From: Primula veris
Lineage: Eukaryota; Streptophyta; Magnoliopsida; Ericales; Primulaceae
NCBI GenBank assembly: GCA_963682055.1
Contig: OY821748.1
Coordinates: forward strand, 32,471,661-32,535,660
Reading direction: 5' to 3'
Length of the DNA stretch: 64,000 nucleotides
Shown: piece after piece, positions 36,701 through 47,815 of the stretch
Numbering within the stretch: position 1 is the first letter of the stretch
Layout: each line of letters starts with the position of its first letter
The notes under the pieces: model-generated
Seen by the model: the letters and a program-made list of their open reading frames with translations, nothing else
Database searches by the model: none
Told to the model about the DNA's origin: nothing
Made by a program: the position numbers and the translations under genes

Positions 36701-39700
36701 GTTTCCTTAACCACAACTTCAACTAAATTAGTAGCCAGATTATTTGCCGGTACGTGATCAATTTTTTTTTCAAATGAGTGAAATGACTTATCCGTTTCAT
36801 CAATGTGCTTATCTATAACCATTGATTCTGAGGACTTATTAACTGAGCCAACAAACTTCTCAACCTTAGCAACTTCAGTAAAAGCCTTAGACTTCAACTC
36901 AGTATCAACACTTTCAAATTTCTTAACCTTTGGAAATTTATGATTATTCAATAACAAGGGAATTCGATTTTCTAAGTCGAGTTAAAAAAAAGGCTTGTTT
37001 TAGCGTGGAGGGTTTTTCATAAAATTGAAGCTCCCTTTTAATCTCATCTCGCACGTCAAAAGTAAAATCATCTACCAAATCACATGATTTTCGATAAATT
37101 TTACAGCCATGTCGCAATGACTCGGACTCAATAAAATAATCAATAATACTGGAATATCCTTGCTTAAGAGAAAGGCATTTGTTATAGTAAAACTCTCTCG
37201 TAAACATCGTAAGGATAAATAGGTGACACTCGATTAATTGCTATAGACCAAGTCATTTCAGATATTTTCTCATTGAGTTCTACCATTTCATTCTCAATAC
37301 GTCCCCATCGTTGGTCATCAGGCATTTTTTTTTCTTTAAATGGGAGTAAAGAAAAAGAGAAGATGGAAGGCAGAGAGTTACCAGAACAAAGTTCGATAAG
37401 CGAAACTTTGACAGTAGCTCGGATGGCAATTGGTTGCCGGTGTAGCGGCGACAGATGGTAATGGCTATGATCAGTGAATTCAATTGATGGAGCACCAACG
37501 GCTTGAATTGTCAACAACGGTTGAAAAACATAATTTCGAACAATCAAAGCGGGATCGAGGTTAAGCTCTGATACCAAATGATGCAGGACACGTGTGTAGG
37601 AAATAACTTAAAGAAAGAACACAAAAGTAAACCAAGAACTCAAGTATTTATATCAAGTGTTTTTATTCATTCAAGTCTGATTTTTCCAACACATATGAAG
37701 GCCTATTTCTAGGCTATGAAAGCCTAGGAATAGTCTAGAACAATCCAAAAGACTCACCTAGGTTCATAAACTCATGAACCTACTAGATACTTCTTATTCA
37801 TAAACCCAAAAAAAGACATTTTAACTTCATATTAATAATTATAATAAAAATAAATGGACATTAATATTATCTTCTTGAGTTTTCCATCACTGATTTGCAT
37901 CAACACTACTAACACTAATGTAGGAATAGTAATAACAAACTAGAACACATAAATATACTTAAAAGAACATATCATTTTGTTGGTAGTATAATATCGAATA
38001 CCCTCGTTCATAGATGCGTTCAAAAATGAAGATAGAACTGTATAAAAAGTCTCATCATAAAAACTCAAAGACGTATTAAATAATAAAAATGTTTGTACCA
38101 TGAAAGCCAGAGCTTGTAGGCCAGCGGATTTGAAGCGTAATGTTCTCTCTCCGTCTCCAACTTCTCGAGTCAGGTGACAAAGTTTCGGAATGAGGCCTTC
38201 CAAGTTGAACATACATGTACTATCTGTCTACAAAATATAAAAATGAAAAGGTACAACTTAATACTTATGGGCTACGACAGATAATTCACTACACACTATA
38301 ATAGCCTGACAGATCTATGACAATCCATTTTTCTGAAACAAATCTTTTAATTATTGACTTTTACAGATCGTTCAGAATCGAACAGTGTTCAACATTCCCA
38401 TGGCTAAAAAAATATGTTTTATTACCAATACTAATGCTTGGTTTACCTGAGTATTTATAAAGTCAACAAGAGTATTGCATCCCAATATCCTCATTTCATC
38501 TTGTTCAGTTTGTTCCAAGAGAGTCCTGATAATCCCTAATAAGCTACTGGCAAATAGTGGCCTGCAAATAATGGTGGATTTTAAAAATAATAATGTGTTC
38601 ACAACCAAATAGTCTGCAACAACTGACAATAGAAATTTATTTCTTTAAGACTATGAGAAATACAAACATTTTTCAGGCTCTAAATACAGTACAAGGTTAC
38701 CTTTTAGTTGCTTTCAGTTATCAATTTAAAAAAACATTATTTTATTGTTTCCAAAAAATCAAAGTCTACACACCGGAAATAAGGATATATGTGAGAAGTA
38801 ATAAAGAGGGATGGCGACTTGTATTGCAAAATTTCTGAACATTTTGAGCACATAAAGATTTGATTTCTGGTACCAAATTAAAATAAAAGGAGAGAAAAGG
38901 GAAATAAATCTTAGTGGATGACAGGAGATGCGAGCACATTTGAGTTCATTTATATGTATACAGTTGTAACAATGACAAGCGTATAACCACGTTTTTTAAA
39001 CCACATATTGTCGTAAAAAATTAATCATCTACTGTATGTAAAGTGTAAACACCGATAATAAAACAACCTAAATCACTACAAAAATGCATGAAACAGATAT
39101 GTAAATACGTGGATATTGTATAACAAACAATCAAAGAACTATCCGGTGGGACTATAAATCACAACTTACTTGGATGATCAAAATAAAGAAACGTTTGTCT
39201 TTGTTCAAACTTTATCAGCTTAAGATTCAAACTAAAAATACTTACATCTGCTCCTTACATGAAGATAGCAATTTCCTGTATATGCAAAGCACAACTCTAA
39301 CAGACCCAAAGTGCTGATTCCTCAAATCTTTATAAAATCTCTGGTCGAGGTATTCTGTGATCTTTATCCAAAAATAAAATAATCATTAATTTAAGGCTCG
39401 ATGTGTTTGATATATGAAAAGATAGAAGAGAGCTAATAAGCGAGTTGGTAGTATTTCAGCTTAAAACTTTGGCTAATAACGGGATGTGTGTTGAAGCCCG
39501 CCATTCCCCACTAAAAGGCCTTATAGTAGGGAAGGAGAGGAGCATATATTAATACTTGGCTTTATCAATGCTCAAGCGATGTGGGATAATTCTCAACAAT
39601 GCGCGTTATAAAAATTATTATTTTTGACCCTCCTACTCTCTTCTTGGGCGAAAAGGAGTGCAAATTAAATTTCAATTGGTAGCAACGAGACTTGAAACCC

Positions 39701-41116
39701 TAATCTCTGACTACTACGAGACTTGGTTACTTACGGATTTAGAAGTCGTATAATTTCTTAGCTTCAAGCGGAGTAAATGCAAAAATTTCTTTAATGCTTA
39801 GGACCAAAATGTCAGGATCCTTCATATAAAGACTAACTCAATCTCGCTCCTATCGTCTCGGAAATCTAGAATTTTAAGCTTTTGTCTTCTGAAACAAATA
39901 GCTTAGCTCTTGAAGGGGGAAGCACCATTGACCATACTACTACCATGATCAGACAACGAATACAAATACAAGGAATGTACATAATTTAGCTAATGAAGAC
40001 TGAATGAAGAAGGTGAAGATAACTTTACCTTTGGAATTCGTAATGGATTCTTTGATGCATACTCACAAAGTTTCCCAATTTTCCGGTCATTCGGTTCAGC
40101 ATCCTGTAAAAACATGGTGCTTCATAAATACACACGTTGGTATCAATATAGTGTATTTAAGCAAACCAACAAAACAAAAAGATAAGTCTTATGGAAATTT
40201 TCTTCACAGACAGAATTAAAAAGACATCTCAATCTTCTGTTAAGCTATTAAAAGGAAAAGTTAATGTTTAATACACAGTTTCGGACTTAATCATCAAAAG
40301 CCCCAATTTGTGCTTTTTATTTAAGAATTGGTACATGTCAATGTAGTATTACTGGGCATTACAGTTGAAAACAAATATTAAAAAGAAGTATTACCATCGA
40401 GCATTATGTTCTTAATATTGAAAGAGATTTTAACCATGAGTTTTTGACAATTAAGTCTAAATGGTCATTTTTCCTTATTAAAACAGACCTATGTAACACT
40501 AACCATAAAAGGAATATAAACCTGAATGAGTAAAGTAAAGTTAACGTTTAGTACACAGTTTCGGACTTAATTATCAAAAGCCCCAATTTGTGTGTTTTGT
40601 TTAAGAATTGGTACATGTCAATGTAGCATCACTGGGCATTACAGTTGAAAACCAAGAATAAAAAGCAGTAGCATAGTCGAGCATTATGTTCTTAATATTG
40701 AAAGAGATTTTAACCATGAGATTTTTATAATTAAGCCTAAATGATCATTTTTCCCTATTAAAATGAACCAATGTAACATTAATCATAAAAGGAAAATAAA
40801 CTTGAATGAGTAAAGTAATCTAACCTGAGAGCGAGGGAAAATTTCAGTTAGGAGTTTTTTGAGATTTTAAGCATGAGTTGTTGATAATTAAGTCTAAATG
40901 ATTATTTTCCCTATTAAAAACAAACAAATGTAACACTGACCATAAAAGGTAAATAAACTTGAATGAGTAAAGTAATCTCACCTGAGAGCGAGGAAAAATT
41001 TCAGCAAGGAGTTTTTTGTATCGTTTAACGGGCTGTCTGGATCTTGCCCTCAAGGAAGGACAAAAGAAGCAAAGATTTCCACAGACCGGTAAAACCTTTC
41101 TCGACATAACCCCCAT
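24727..41116 (-). CDS. EFR3-like plasma-membrane scaffold (EFOP/SEMI-ROLLED LEAF2 family), 19 coding exons, about 904 aa
   Basis: Exons (high to low): 41116-40982, 40103-40029, 39361-39246, 38561-38447, 38227-38099, 33003-32956, 32813-32677, 32586-32390, 31647-31355, 30811-30662, 30574-30449, 30347-30195, 30017-29942, 28832-28714, 28585-28388, 27579-27439, 27349-27221, 26261-26055, 24897-24727. All join in frame. The protein is helical ARM/HEAT-like. Its N-terminus MGVMSRKVLPVCGNLCFFC has cysteines 12, 16 and 19, S-acylation sites in the family; the end is PPSSPYDKFLKAAGC. Known role: plant EFR3 homologues anchor the PI4K-alpha1 complex at the plasma membrane. Compared with relatives of about 1000 residues it lacks a weakly conserved linker of roughly 100 residues after LFSLICHQTMVNKEA; the 101-bp intron there leaves no room for a missed exon. 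Intron 10 is GC-AG. Intron 5 (5.1 kb) holds nested retroelements. Confidence 0.95.
27715..27785. repeat. AT microsatellite in intron 15 of the EFR3-like gene
   Basis: Runs of TATATA and ATACATATACATATATAT with a short GC-richer break. The rest of this intron (27580-28387) shows no coding signal. Confidence 0.7.
33916..34911 (-). CDS. Gag protein of the intronic Gypsy-type element
   Basis: A single open frame of about 330 residues from the Met in MDTRGKTNAEF (the ORF is open further upstream, but that part overlaps the primer-binding site and LTR end). It carries the retrotransposon gag core (FPKFSGEDPTGWVYKAEQYF, LQWHRWLTKFHG, WDEFTKALLLRFG, FIGGLRDDIRLDV) and a zinc-knuckle-like CYYCDDKFSPGHRC near the C-terminus, as in chromovirus-like Gypsy elements. 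Gag packages element RNA in virus-like particles. The frame is intact while all of pol is missing, and the stop TAA (33916-33918) lies 17 bases from the LTR, so this is a non-autonomous or internally deleted copy. Confidence 0.85.
   Translation of the reverse strand: MDTRGKTNAEFRSEVYETLAHHDLSFEQVNAALQKVLTELQSLRVSETTRRSETNHFGSGETSHSLNSNCSTKTYDNPHQYLKQSFPKFSGEDPTGWVYKAEQYFDFKSIAPDQRVQLASFHLDGIALQWHRWLTKFHGLITWDEFTKALLLRFGPTDYEDPSEALTRLKQTTNVEDYQESFEKLSHRVNSLPEKFLIGCFIGGLRDDIRLDVKIKQPHTLAQTIGVVRLIEEQNHLQENSDQQVCSPKDLFTEMASPNLTTNVLGPPPTTNFRHLTPQVARERREKGLCYYCDDKFSPGHRCGRPQLFMIEDSLHGCDKDDEGIYPCGQG
34925..34936 (-). other. Primer-binding site of the intronic Gypsy-type element
   Basis: On the minus strand it reads TGGTACCAGAGC, one base from the tRNA-iMet site TGGTATCAGAGC, and lies one base from the LTR edge at 34938. 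Confidence 0.85.
35565..37564 (-). pseudogene. Internal region of the nested element: gag-like fragments, no pol
   Basis: Minus-strand frames run 37577-37182, 37207-36944, 36957-36412 and 36361-35921, separated by stops or frame changes. 37207-36944 looks like a gag core (a YYNKCLSLKQGYSSIIDYF segment followed by charged helices and REL...P.TLKQAFFL). 36957-36412 is a Lys/Glu/Val-rich stretch without a recognised domain. No protease, reverse transcriptase, RNase H or integrase motif was found. This suits a non-autonomous element moved by proteins of another element. Confidence 0.55.
37565..37576 (-). other. Primer-binding site of the nested LTR element
   Basis: TGGTATCAGAGC on the minus strand is the perfect tRNA-iMet primer-binding sequence, two bases inside the right LTR. 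Confidence 0.92.
40255..40981 (-). repeat. Tandem duplications in intron 1 of the EFR3-like gene, with a copied exon 1 end
   Basis: A unit of about 280 bp (starting AAAGTTAATGTTTAATACAC near 40257) is repeated from about 40537. A further 157-bp duplication copies the last 37 or so bases of exon 1 with its GT donor: CCTGAGAGCGAGG occurs at 40981-40993 (real junction) and at 40824-40836. In the copy the donor GT is kept (GTTAGA instead of GTGAGA). Confidence 0.85.
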
Positions 41117-41145
41117 CTTTAAAGATAGTTTCTTTTACCCTTCCC

Positions 41146-43107
41146 CTGAAACAATATAATCTTCACATCCACACCAAACTTGTTTCTACATACACTACTA
41201 AAAAACCATAACCAAAGTGGCCTCTTATAAAAACCCAGAAAAAACACTACATTTCACAGCATACTTAGCTGGTGACAGTAATCCTGTTTAGTATCGGAGT
41301 CTTCATCAAAAAATATAATTTTGGGTATGAAATCTACTCTTAGTAATGAAATACTTTTCTGACAAGAATTATCAGAAATTCCAAAAAAAAACTATTTCTA
41401 GAAAGCACATCATTTCTTGATATCAAAATAGGATTAGGATATGTGGCGGGAAAAAAGATGATCTATTCCCCCTTTTCCCCATACGAAAAAGCACGTGAAT
41501 TAATGAGCTGAAAATGACTACTATTTCTTAGGAACTCTATATCTATATTATGGGTGCACGGATCACCAAATAAAAAAAGCCAAACAGTTGAAATTCAACA
41601 TTTCAACAAAAAGATTGTTTCTTTGAAGCTTTTATAAATAAAACTGGACGTCTTTAGTCACTCGAAACTCAGAAAGTATTAAGAACTTCGGTTTAACCAG
41701 CTTAAATCGTGTACCCTTTTGAACACTAAAACTAAAAATGCAGTTTCTCACTGCCCATCAAAATAAAGTAAACAACTTTCATATAAGAAAAATTAAAAAG
41801 GTCAATTTCAACAAATACGCACTAATTCTCGAGAATTTCCTGTACTGAGACTCAGTGAATACTCTAAAATTTATGTGTTTTAAGTCCCTAATTGGATCTT
41901 AAGATTACCACAGAACAAATAATGTTTAAAACAAACATATCAAAAACAAAACCACATTATAAATAAAAAAGACTATTTTTCTGAAACCAAAGTTCTTGGG
42001 ATCATGGTTTCTAACGTAACCAGCGATTAAAATCATTTGATTCAAATATCAACATAATAATGAGCTAAAAATGGCTACTATTTCTAAGGAATTCCATATC
42101 TATATTATGGGTGCACAGATCACCAAATAAAAAAGGACAAAATTCAACATTTCAACAAATGATTGTTTCTTCGAAGCTTTTATAACTAAAACTTGACTTT
42201 TTTAGTCATTTGAAACTTGGAAAATATTAGGAACTTTGGTTTAACGAGATTAAATCTTGTACCCTTTCGAACCCTTAAACTAAAAATGCAATTTATCAAT
42301 GCCCATCAAAATAAAGTACACAGCTTTCATATAAAAATATATTAAAAGGTCAATGTAAAGAGTATTTCAACAAATACGCACTATCTGGAGATTTTCCTGT
42401 ATCAAGACTCAACCTATACTTTAAATTTATGTGTATTAAGTCCACAATTGGATCTTAAGATTACCACAGACCAAATAATGTTTAAAACAAACATATCAAA
42501 AACAAAACCACATTATAAATAAATAAATAAAGACTATACTTCTCGAAATCAAAGCTTTTGGGATCACGATATGTAACGTTACCAGCGATTAAAATCATTT
42601 AATCCAAATAAAAAAAGGCCAAACAGTGAAATTCAACATTTCAACAAAAAGATTGTTTCTTCAAAGAGTTTAGCCTTTCAAAACTCATAAAATATAATGA
42701 GCTTAAATCTTGTACCCTTTTGAACCCTTAAACTAAGTATGCAGTTTCTCACTGCCCATCAAAAAAAAGTAAACAACTTTTATATATTATTTATATTTTT
42801 AAAAAGGTCAATGTACCGAATATTTCAACAAAAACACACCAATTCTCAAAGAGTTTCAATATATACTTGAAATCTAGGTGTTTTAAGCCCATAATTCAAT
42901 ACCACAGAAGAAAACAAGTCAATATAAAAAAAAAAAAAAAAAAACATATTATAAATAAATAAAGACTAATTTTCGGAAGAAGAAAGCTTTATGGGATCAG
43001 GGTTTCTAAATTGAACAGTAATTAAAATAATTAGAACCAAAAAATCAAAGTGAAAATAGCAAAAATGTGGGTGTGTAAATAGATATAGTAAGATAATATA
43101 AACATAC
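41146..43107 (-). other. Predicted 5'UTR (leader) intron of the EFR3-like gene
   Basis: A good acceptor (TTGTTTCAG, minus strand) ends at 41146, 29 bases before the ATG, and a donor AAG followed by GTATGT lies at 43108-43102. Between them there is no coding signal but a tandem array (41501-43040). The pyrimidine-rich GAAAGAGAGAGAG-type leader at 43108-43200 (CT-rich on the plus strand) suits a plant 5'UTR. Inferred from splice signals only. Confidence 0.6.
41501..43040. repeat. Tandem array with 557-bp unit in the leader intron, about 2.7 copies
   Basis: Copy 1 starts at 41501 (TAATGAGCTGAAAATG), copy 2 at 42058 (TAATGAGCTAAAAATG), and copy 3 from about 42605 without its first 70 bases. Landmarks in each are CATTTCAACAAA(A)AGATTG, CTTGTACCCTTT, CTGCCCATCAAAA and GGGATCA.GGTTTCTAA. 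Small changes are spread through the copies. Confidence 0.88.
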
Positions 43108-43200
43108 CTTCTTTTGTATGAATTAAAAAAAGAGGAAGGGCAGCTAACAACTCTCTCTCTTTTTCTTTCTTTTTTGCTCACATAAATTATTTCTTATTTT
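43108..43200 (-). promoter_or_regulatory. Predicted leader exon and promoter-proximal region of the EFR3-like gene
   Basis: On the minus strand the stretch is GA-rich (AAAGAAAAAGAGAGAGAG) and ends in a donor AAG/GTATGT. It lies 2 kb before the start codon. The transcription start is not fixed. Upstream, 43201-44150 is AT-rich without gene signal. Confidence 0.4.
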
Positions 43201-44189
43201 TAGGTAGTAATTCTAAGACGATGATGATTCATTCATCTTTGGGAAAATTTAATTTAAGAAAATAAAAAAAAAACAGATTTAGTAACCAAAAAATTACATT
43301 GATTTACAAAAGTAGTTTGGAACCCGTCATTATTCCAGCGCCAATTATTGCGGCATTTTCGATTACACCCACCCCCCCTTTTTTTTAATAAATTCCCCCT
43401 TTTTTTTAATTCCTACTTTTTTTAAAAACTATATTAAATTTTCAACTAACTTGTTTCTTATTCCTCATATCTCTCTCTTTCTTCTTAAGTAAGAGTCTAA
43501 ATTTGTTTTATTATAATTATCCTATTGAAAATTCATATATTTATTTTGAAAATTCCTAATATAAAATAATAGATAATTAATTAGTTACGGAGTGAGTATT
43601 AAATTACTCTTGTTGCGTGTGACATATTAACTATATTTAAATTATTCTTTTTAAATTACTCTTGTTGTGTGACACGTAGTTGCATAAATATGATCCGACA
43701 TAAATAAATTTAACATTTTTAAAAATTTTACAAAAATAATTGGTTGAATATCGTAAAAATATAATGTTTTATTGTTATAGTAATATAAAAATACATGTAT
43801 AATGATTTGATATGTGAAAAAAAAAAGAATATTTATTTATTTAAATTGCATTAAGTTATTTTTAGTAATTAGTAAATTGGAATATGGGTATTTTTGGAAA
43901 AAAATGAGTAAAATTGGGCAGACTCAAGATTTCTGAAGTTCCTTTATATTAATAGTATGATATAAAATATGAGTGGTGATATAAGTAGATATTTTTTGAC
44001 ATAAACTCTCGCAGAGACTCAATGTGGACCATCAGATCATGTATATGAGGGTAAATCAATGATTCAAATTAAGTATCTATGATAGTCTTTGTCAAAAAGT
44101 CTATCATATATCATCACTCGGTATATATACACAAAAACTCAATGGAAAAAAAATCTTGGACTAATCACAAAAAGAGTACACAAACATAC

Positions 44190-44640
44190 AACGGGATGCT
44201 ACCACTAACTTGCACTCAACAGGATGCGATGATTCATCTTTTAACATAAAATGTTTCAAGATAACTTAGACAAAGTATGATAGTTGTGATTGATTGTGTT
44301 TCATTAAAACTTATACATGGTAAACCCAGTGGGATAAAGCATTAGTCTAAGAGTACACTCACAAGTGTTAATCAACACGAGCATTAATTGAGATGTTTTA
44401 GCTCACTTGTATACGACTAGATACAATGATTCCAACTAAATAGTCGTAAGCATTCTTCTGGATGCTCCTCTTAACTTGCAACTTGCACACAACTGAGTGC
44501 AATTATTTCATATTTCAAGAAATAGTATGAACATTCGTCTGGATGCTTCAATTTACTTGCACACATCTGGGTACGTGTAGTAAAATCGTAACATGGAATA
44601 GAACAAACATTCGACATTATGCTTTTACATTTTATATGTG
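44190..44640. repeat. Degenerate repeats of a GGATGCT...ACTTGCAC(A)CAACTG unit
   Basis: Variants of GGATGCT followed by ACTTGCACACAACTGGGTGC occur near 44195, 44460, 44520 and, weaker, 44615, with ATTC(G/A)T(C/A)TGG before them. They lie between the promoter of the EFR3-like gene and the plant-mobile-domain relic, and may belong to the same transposon. Confidence 0.5.
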
Positions 44641-45299
44641 AAGATTTATTTCGACGAGAAATGTTAAATAGAATAATCTAGTCATGTCTTGATCGATAAC
44701 AATAAGTTGTCCTCAAATAGGACAAATGTTTTATCTGAATTGTGAGAAAATACACATGTACTTGGCTAATATAAGCTCGAATCAATATACACTCTCTAGT
44801 CGTCTCATAGAGCACGAGTAGATCAGAGTGATTCGTTTGGAATCTTTGTAAAACCCCCACGATATCGGCTTATTCCTACTGGTAAAGACAAATCAAGTTA
44901 GGAATATCACTTATGCGGGTTTGATAAGTATTCAGCATCGGTATAACCGAAAATTAGTGGGGTTAAGTATAGTACCAATGGAAAAGTACATTCGACAACG
45001 CAAAACAGGATAAGCAGGCCCTCAATCTTCTCATTGCATATGAGCGGAACGGAAGAATGCCACATATCACGACCTCATGTGCAATATTCCGGATGGTTAT
45101 TGATGTCCATATCAAAAATTTACTTGTTCGGGAGATAACTGGTCAAAATAGTCCCGTATATGAATCACATTATGCTGGACCACATGTTGACTACTATGCA
45201 TTAACATTTTTCATCTGTAATAATACAAGTAGAGCAGAAAAACATTAGATATAAACAAAATAAGTAGCTGATAAATACACAAATAAATAATAGAAATCG

Positions 45300-46170
45300 A
45301 ATAAAAAAATTCAATAATATCATACTACACACCTATGAGAAACGTAGGCAATCCCTGAGGAGGGGGGAAATTAGTAGGCAACCCTGGACAATATATAACA
45401 GGCTCTAGCATAGTCATCGCTCACATCTCAAGTAACATCACCGTAGCGCTTATTCCTTTAGTTTTACCCCAAACCAACTTGCACAAATTTGACTTCAACC
45501 AAACCAAAAGAGCTGATCCCCAACTATATTCTGAGCACGTATCGAAATTCTCAAGAAATGGTAGAGGCCACTGTGCAATATGATCACTGCTCTTATAAGA
45601 AAAAACATGTGTAGCAAGTAATAACAACATGTCAGCTCTAGACTGATATAACAATTTTTCCTCACTAGGGTTGGGGATAAAATCTCAAAATCTGATCTCA
45701 ACTAATCATATTTAACCGTCAAAACATTTTTATCAACATAATTGTCATTGGGTCTGATACCCAACAACCTTTCCACCCAATCCAAACTAGTTGTTTTATT
45801 ATCATTCTTTTCGGACCGGGTTATAACACAACCATTCACCCTCAATCCCAACATAATCTTTACATCTTGTAGAGATATCCCCAACTCACCACTGGAAAAA
45901 TGGAACATTTGGGTCTCATCACGCCACCGTTCATTAATGTTGTAAGTAAGACTTGATCTACATTGTAACTACATATGACATAGACACTGTAGAAGACTGC
46001 TCTAATCATATTTTGCATTACAGTTGGATGCGTCGCTATCTGCCCACTATAATTGTACACACGTATCTTGTACGCATCTCATTTCTCTACATCTCTACCA
46101 GCCGTTCAAATCTTTTATGATCGATGATCGGCCTGTCGTAAAATCGCCGCACTACCTCTAATAATTGGAC
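45300..46170 (-). pseudogene. Relic of a plant-mobile-domain (MAIN-like) gene
   Basis: The minus-strand reading ERWRDETQMFHFSSGELGIS then LQDVKIMLGLRVNG (about 45940-45830), followed by ADMLLLLATHVFSYKSSDH and EYSWGSALLVWL (45640-45490) and a VIYCPGLPTNFPPP segment near 45390, is the order of the plant mobile domain of MAIN-like proteins, which is also carried by some Mutator-like and Gypsy elements. Stops and frame changes break it (for example at 45702 and 45420). A piece near 46130 (RRFYDRPIIDHKRFERLVE) may be its N-terminal part. The active host genes of this family act in the nucleus; this copy is dead. Confidence 0.7.
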
Positions 46171-46649
46171 ATCACCCATGGAGAAAAGATATGAAAAATG
46201 GATATCAAATTAAACAATTTGTCCAAATATGGTAAACGAGTAGATATGAACAAGACTACATGTGTAATATTAGTCAAGTTTCCATAATGCAAACCAGATG
46301 TGTAATATCAACAACCATTTAAGCAACTTATTTCTAATATCAAGAGCAAATTACAATAAAAATAAACCTATATCAATAAAACTGGCTTATTTCTAACCCT
46401 AAAAATATGGGTAATGATGCTTATAATAAGTAGGTTTTTGATGGTTTTAATTATATTTACTTATAACATAAAGTTACTTTTTAAATAACACCAAACAACA
46501 TATTTACTTATAAGTAAAAAGTAATAATAAGTATAATTTGTTTGGTTTACCAAGGCCATTGTTCAAACAAACGTTATAATCAAAACAATATCTATAATAC
46601 CAACAACTAGTTTGGTAAGAACAATCTAAATCAACATATTTTCCTAAAA

Positions 46650-47240
46650 CCCCCTAGTATATATGAACAAACACTTAACTATTTTTATTTTTTCCCAATC
46701 AAAAAAAGATAAAGTATCTACAAAACTAATGACAACTAAACAATTACTAATAACGATCTAAATCAACAAATTGACATAACAACCCTAATTGTATAAAACG
46801 AGTATATATGAAAATACCTAACCTTTTCCAATTTTTCACAATTCAAACAAAATAAATAATATATAAAACCAAAATCAACTAAACAATTGGTAATTAACAA
46901 ACAAATCACCAAATTTTACTAATTTGTCAAACGGGTATATATGAACAAACAATAAGTATTTAATTTTTTTTTCTAATTCAAATAAGATAAATAATATATA
47001 CAATTAATGGCAACTAAAAAATTACTATAAATCAACAAATTTGCATCAAAAACCTAATTTGTATAAAACGGATAAAATATGAAAATCCATAACTTTTTCA
47101 AATTTATCATAATATAAACAAGATAAATAATATACACAATCAAATGCAACTAAACAATTAGTGATAATTATCTAAATCAATAAATTTGCATAAAAACCCT
47201 AATTTTAATGAAACGGGGAAAATATGTATAATCTATAACT
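46650..47240. repeat. AT-rich tandem array, unit about 125-145 bp, four to five copies
   Basis: Landmarks recur in order: TATATGAACAAAC or TATGAAAAT, CAAATAAGATAAATAATATA, GGCAACTAAACAATTA, AAATCAACAAATTTGCAT, AAAACCCTAATTTGTATAAAACGG. It ends 0.57 kb before the SPRING-homologue ATG and could affect the promoter region. Confidence 0.7.
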
Positions 47241-47815
47241 TTTTTTAAATTGGCATATTTTCTATGATTTGTTCATAAATTGACATAGTTTATATGATTT
47301 TTTTCATAAATTACAAATTTAAACTATATACAATTAGAATAAATAAGTGAATAAAGAAATAGGATGAATCGAAAGACATGTGATTCGGCGAATAAAATAA
47401 AAAAAAGTTGTTTTACTCAGACTAAAAAAGAGATTAGGAGACCAAATTTGGGTGATTGAGTTTTTTTTTTTAAATCTGTGTGCAGAATGCAGAGAAAGGA
47501 ATCGTAAATCAGATTTACAGTTCGTAAGTCAGACATACGATTCGTAATTTTTTTTATAATTTGTATCAGAAAATTAAACTAAAACTAAATTTGTATACCA
47601 TTTATTTACAAAAAGTTATTCATACAGTTTAATATTTAAAGTATGTGCAAAGTTTGTAAAAATTTCATTTTTCATAAGAGACACGATTATTAAAATAAAA
47701 AGTTGGGTACACATTTACCCTCACTAAGCTATTTAAAATGAAAAATATTATAAAGTAAAATGAAAAAAATAGCAATCAATCAATCTTTCATATCGTTGGA
47801 ATCCTAGAAAAAAGA

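Larger units (their letters stand above)
35247..37902 (-). mobile_element. Non-autonomous LTR retrotransposon inserted into the LTR of the Gypsy-type element
   Basis: LTRs of 318 bp (35247-35564) and 324 bp (37579-37902) begin TGATG(T/C)AGGAC and end GCATCA. The flanks ACACT at 35242-35246 and 37903-37907 are an exact 5-bp target duplication inside the LTR of the host element. A primer-binding site (37565-37576) and a purine-rich tract next to 35564 set the minus orientation. The internal region is about 2.0 kb. Confidence 0.95.
33539..37974 (-). mobile_element. Gag-only Ty3/Gypsy-type LTR element in intron 5 of the EFR3-like gene
   Basis: Two LTRs face each other: 33539-33899 (complete, begins TGCTACGTAC and ends ACATATCA) and 34938-37974 (begins TGATACGCAT, ends ACATATCA, interrupted by a second retroelement at 35247-37902). 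The internal region of about 1.04 kb carries only a gag ORF on the minus strand, with a primer-binding site beside the right LTR. Protease, reverse transcriptase and integrase are missing. The 5-bp flanks (TTATA and TTTTG) do not match. Gene and element share the same strand. Confidence 0.9.
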
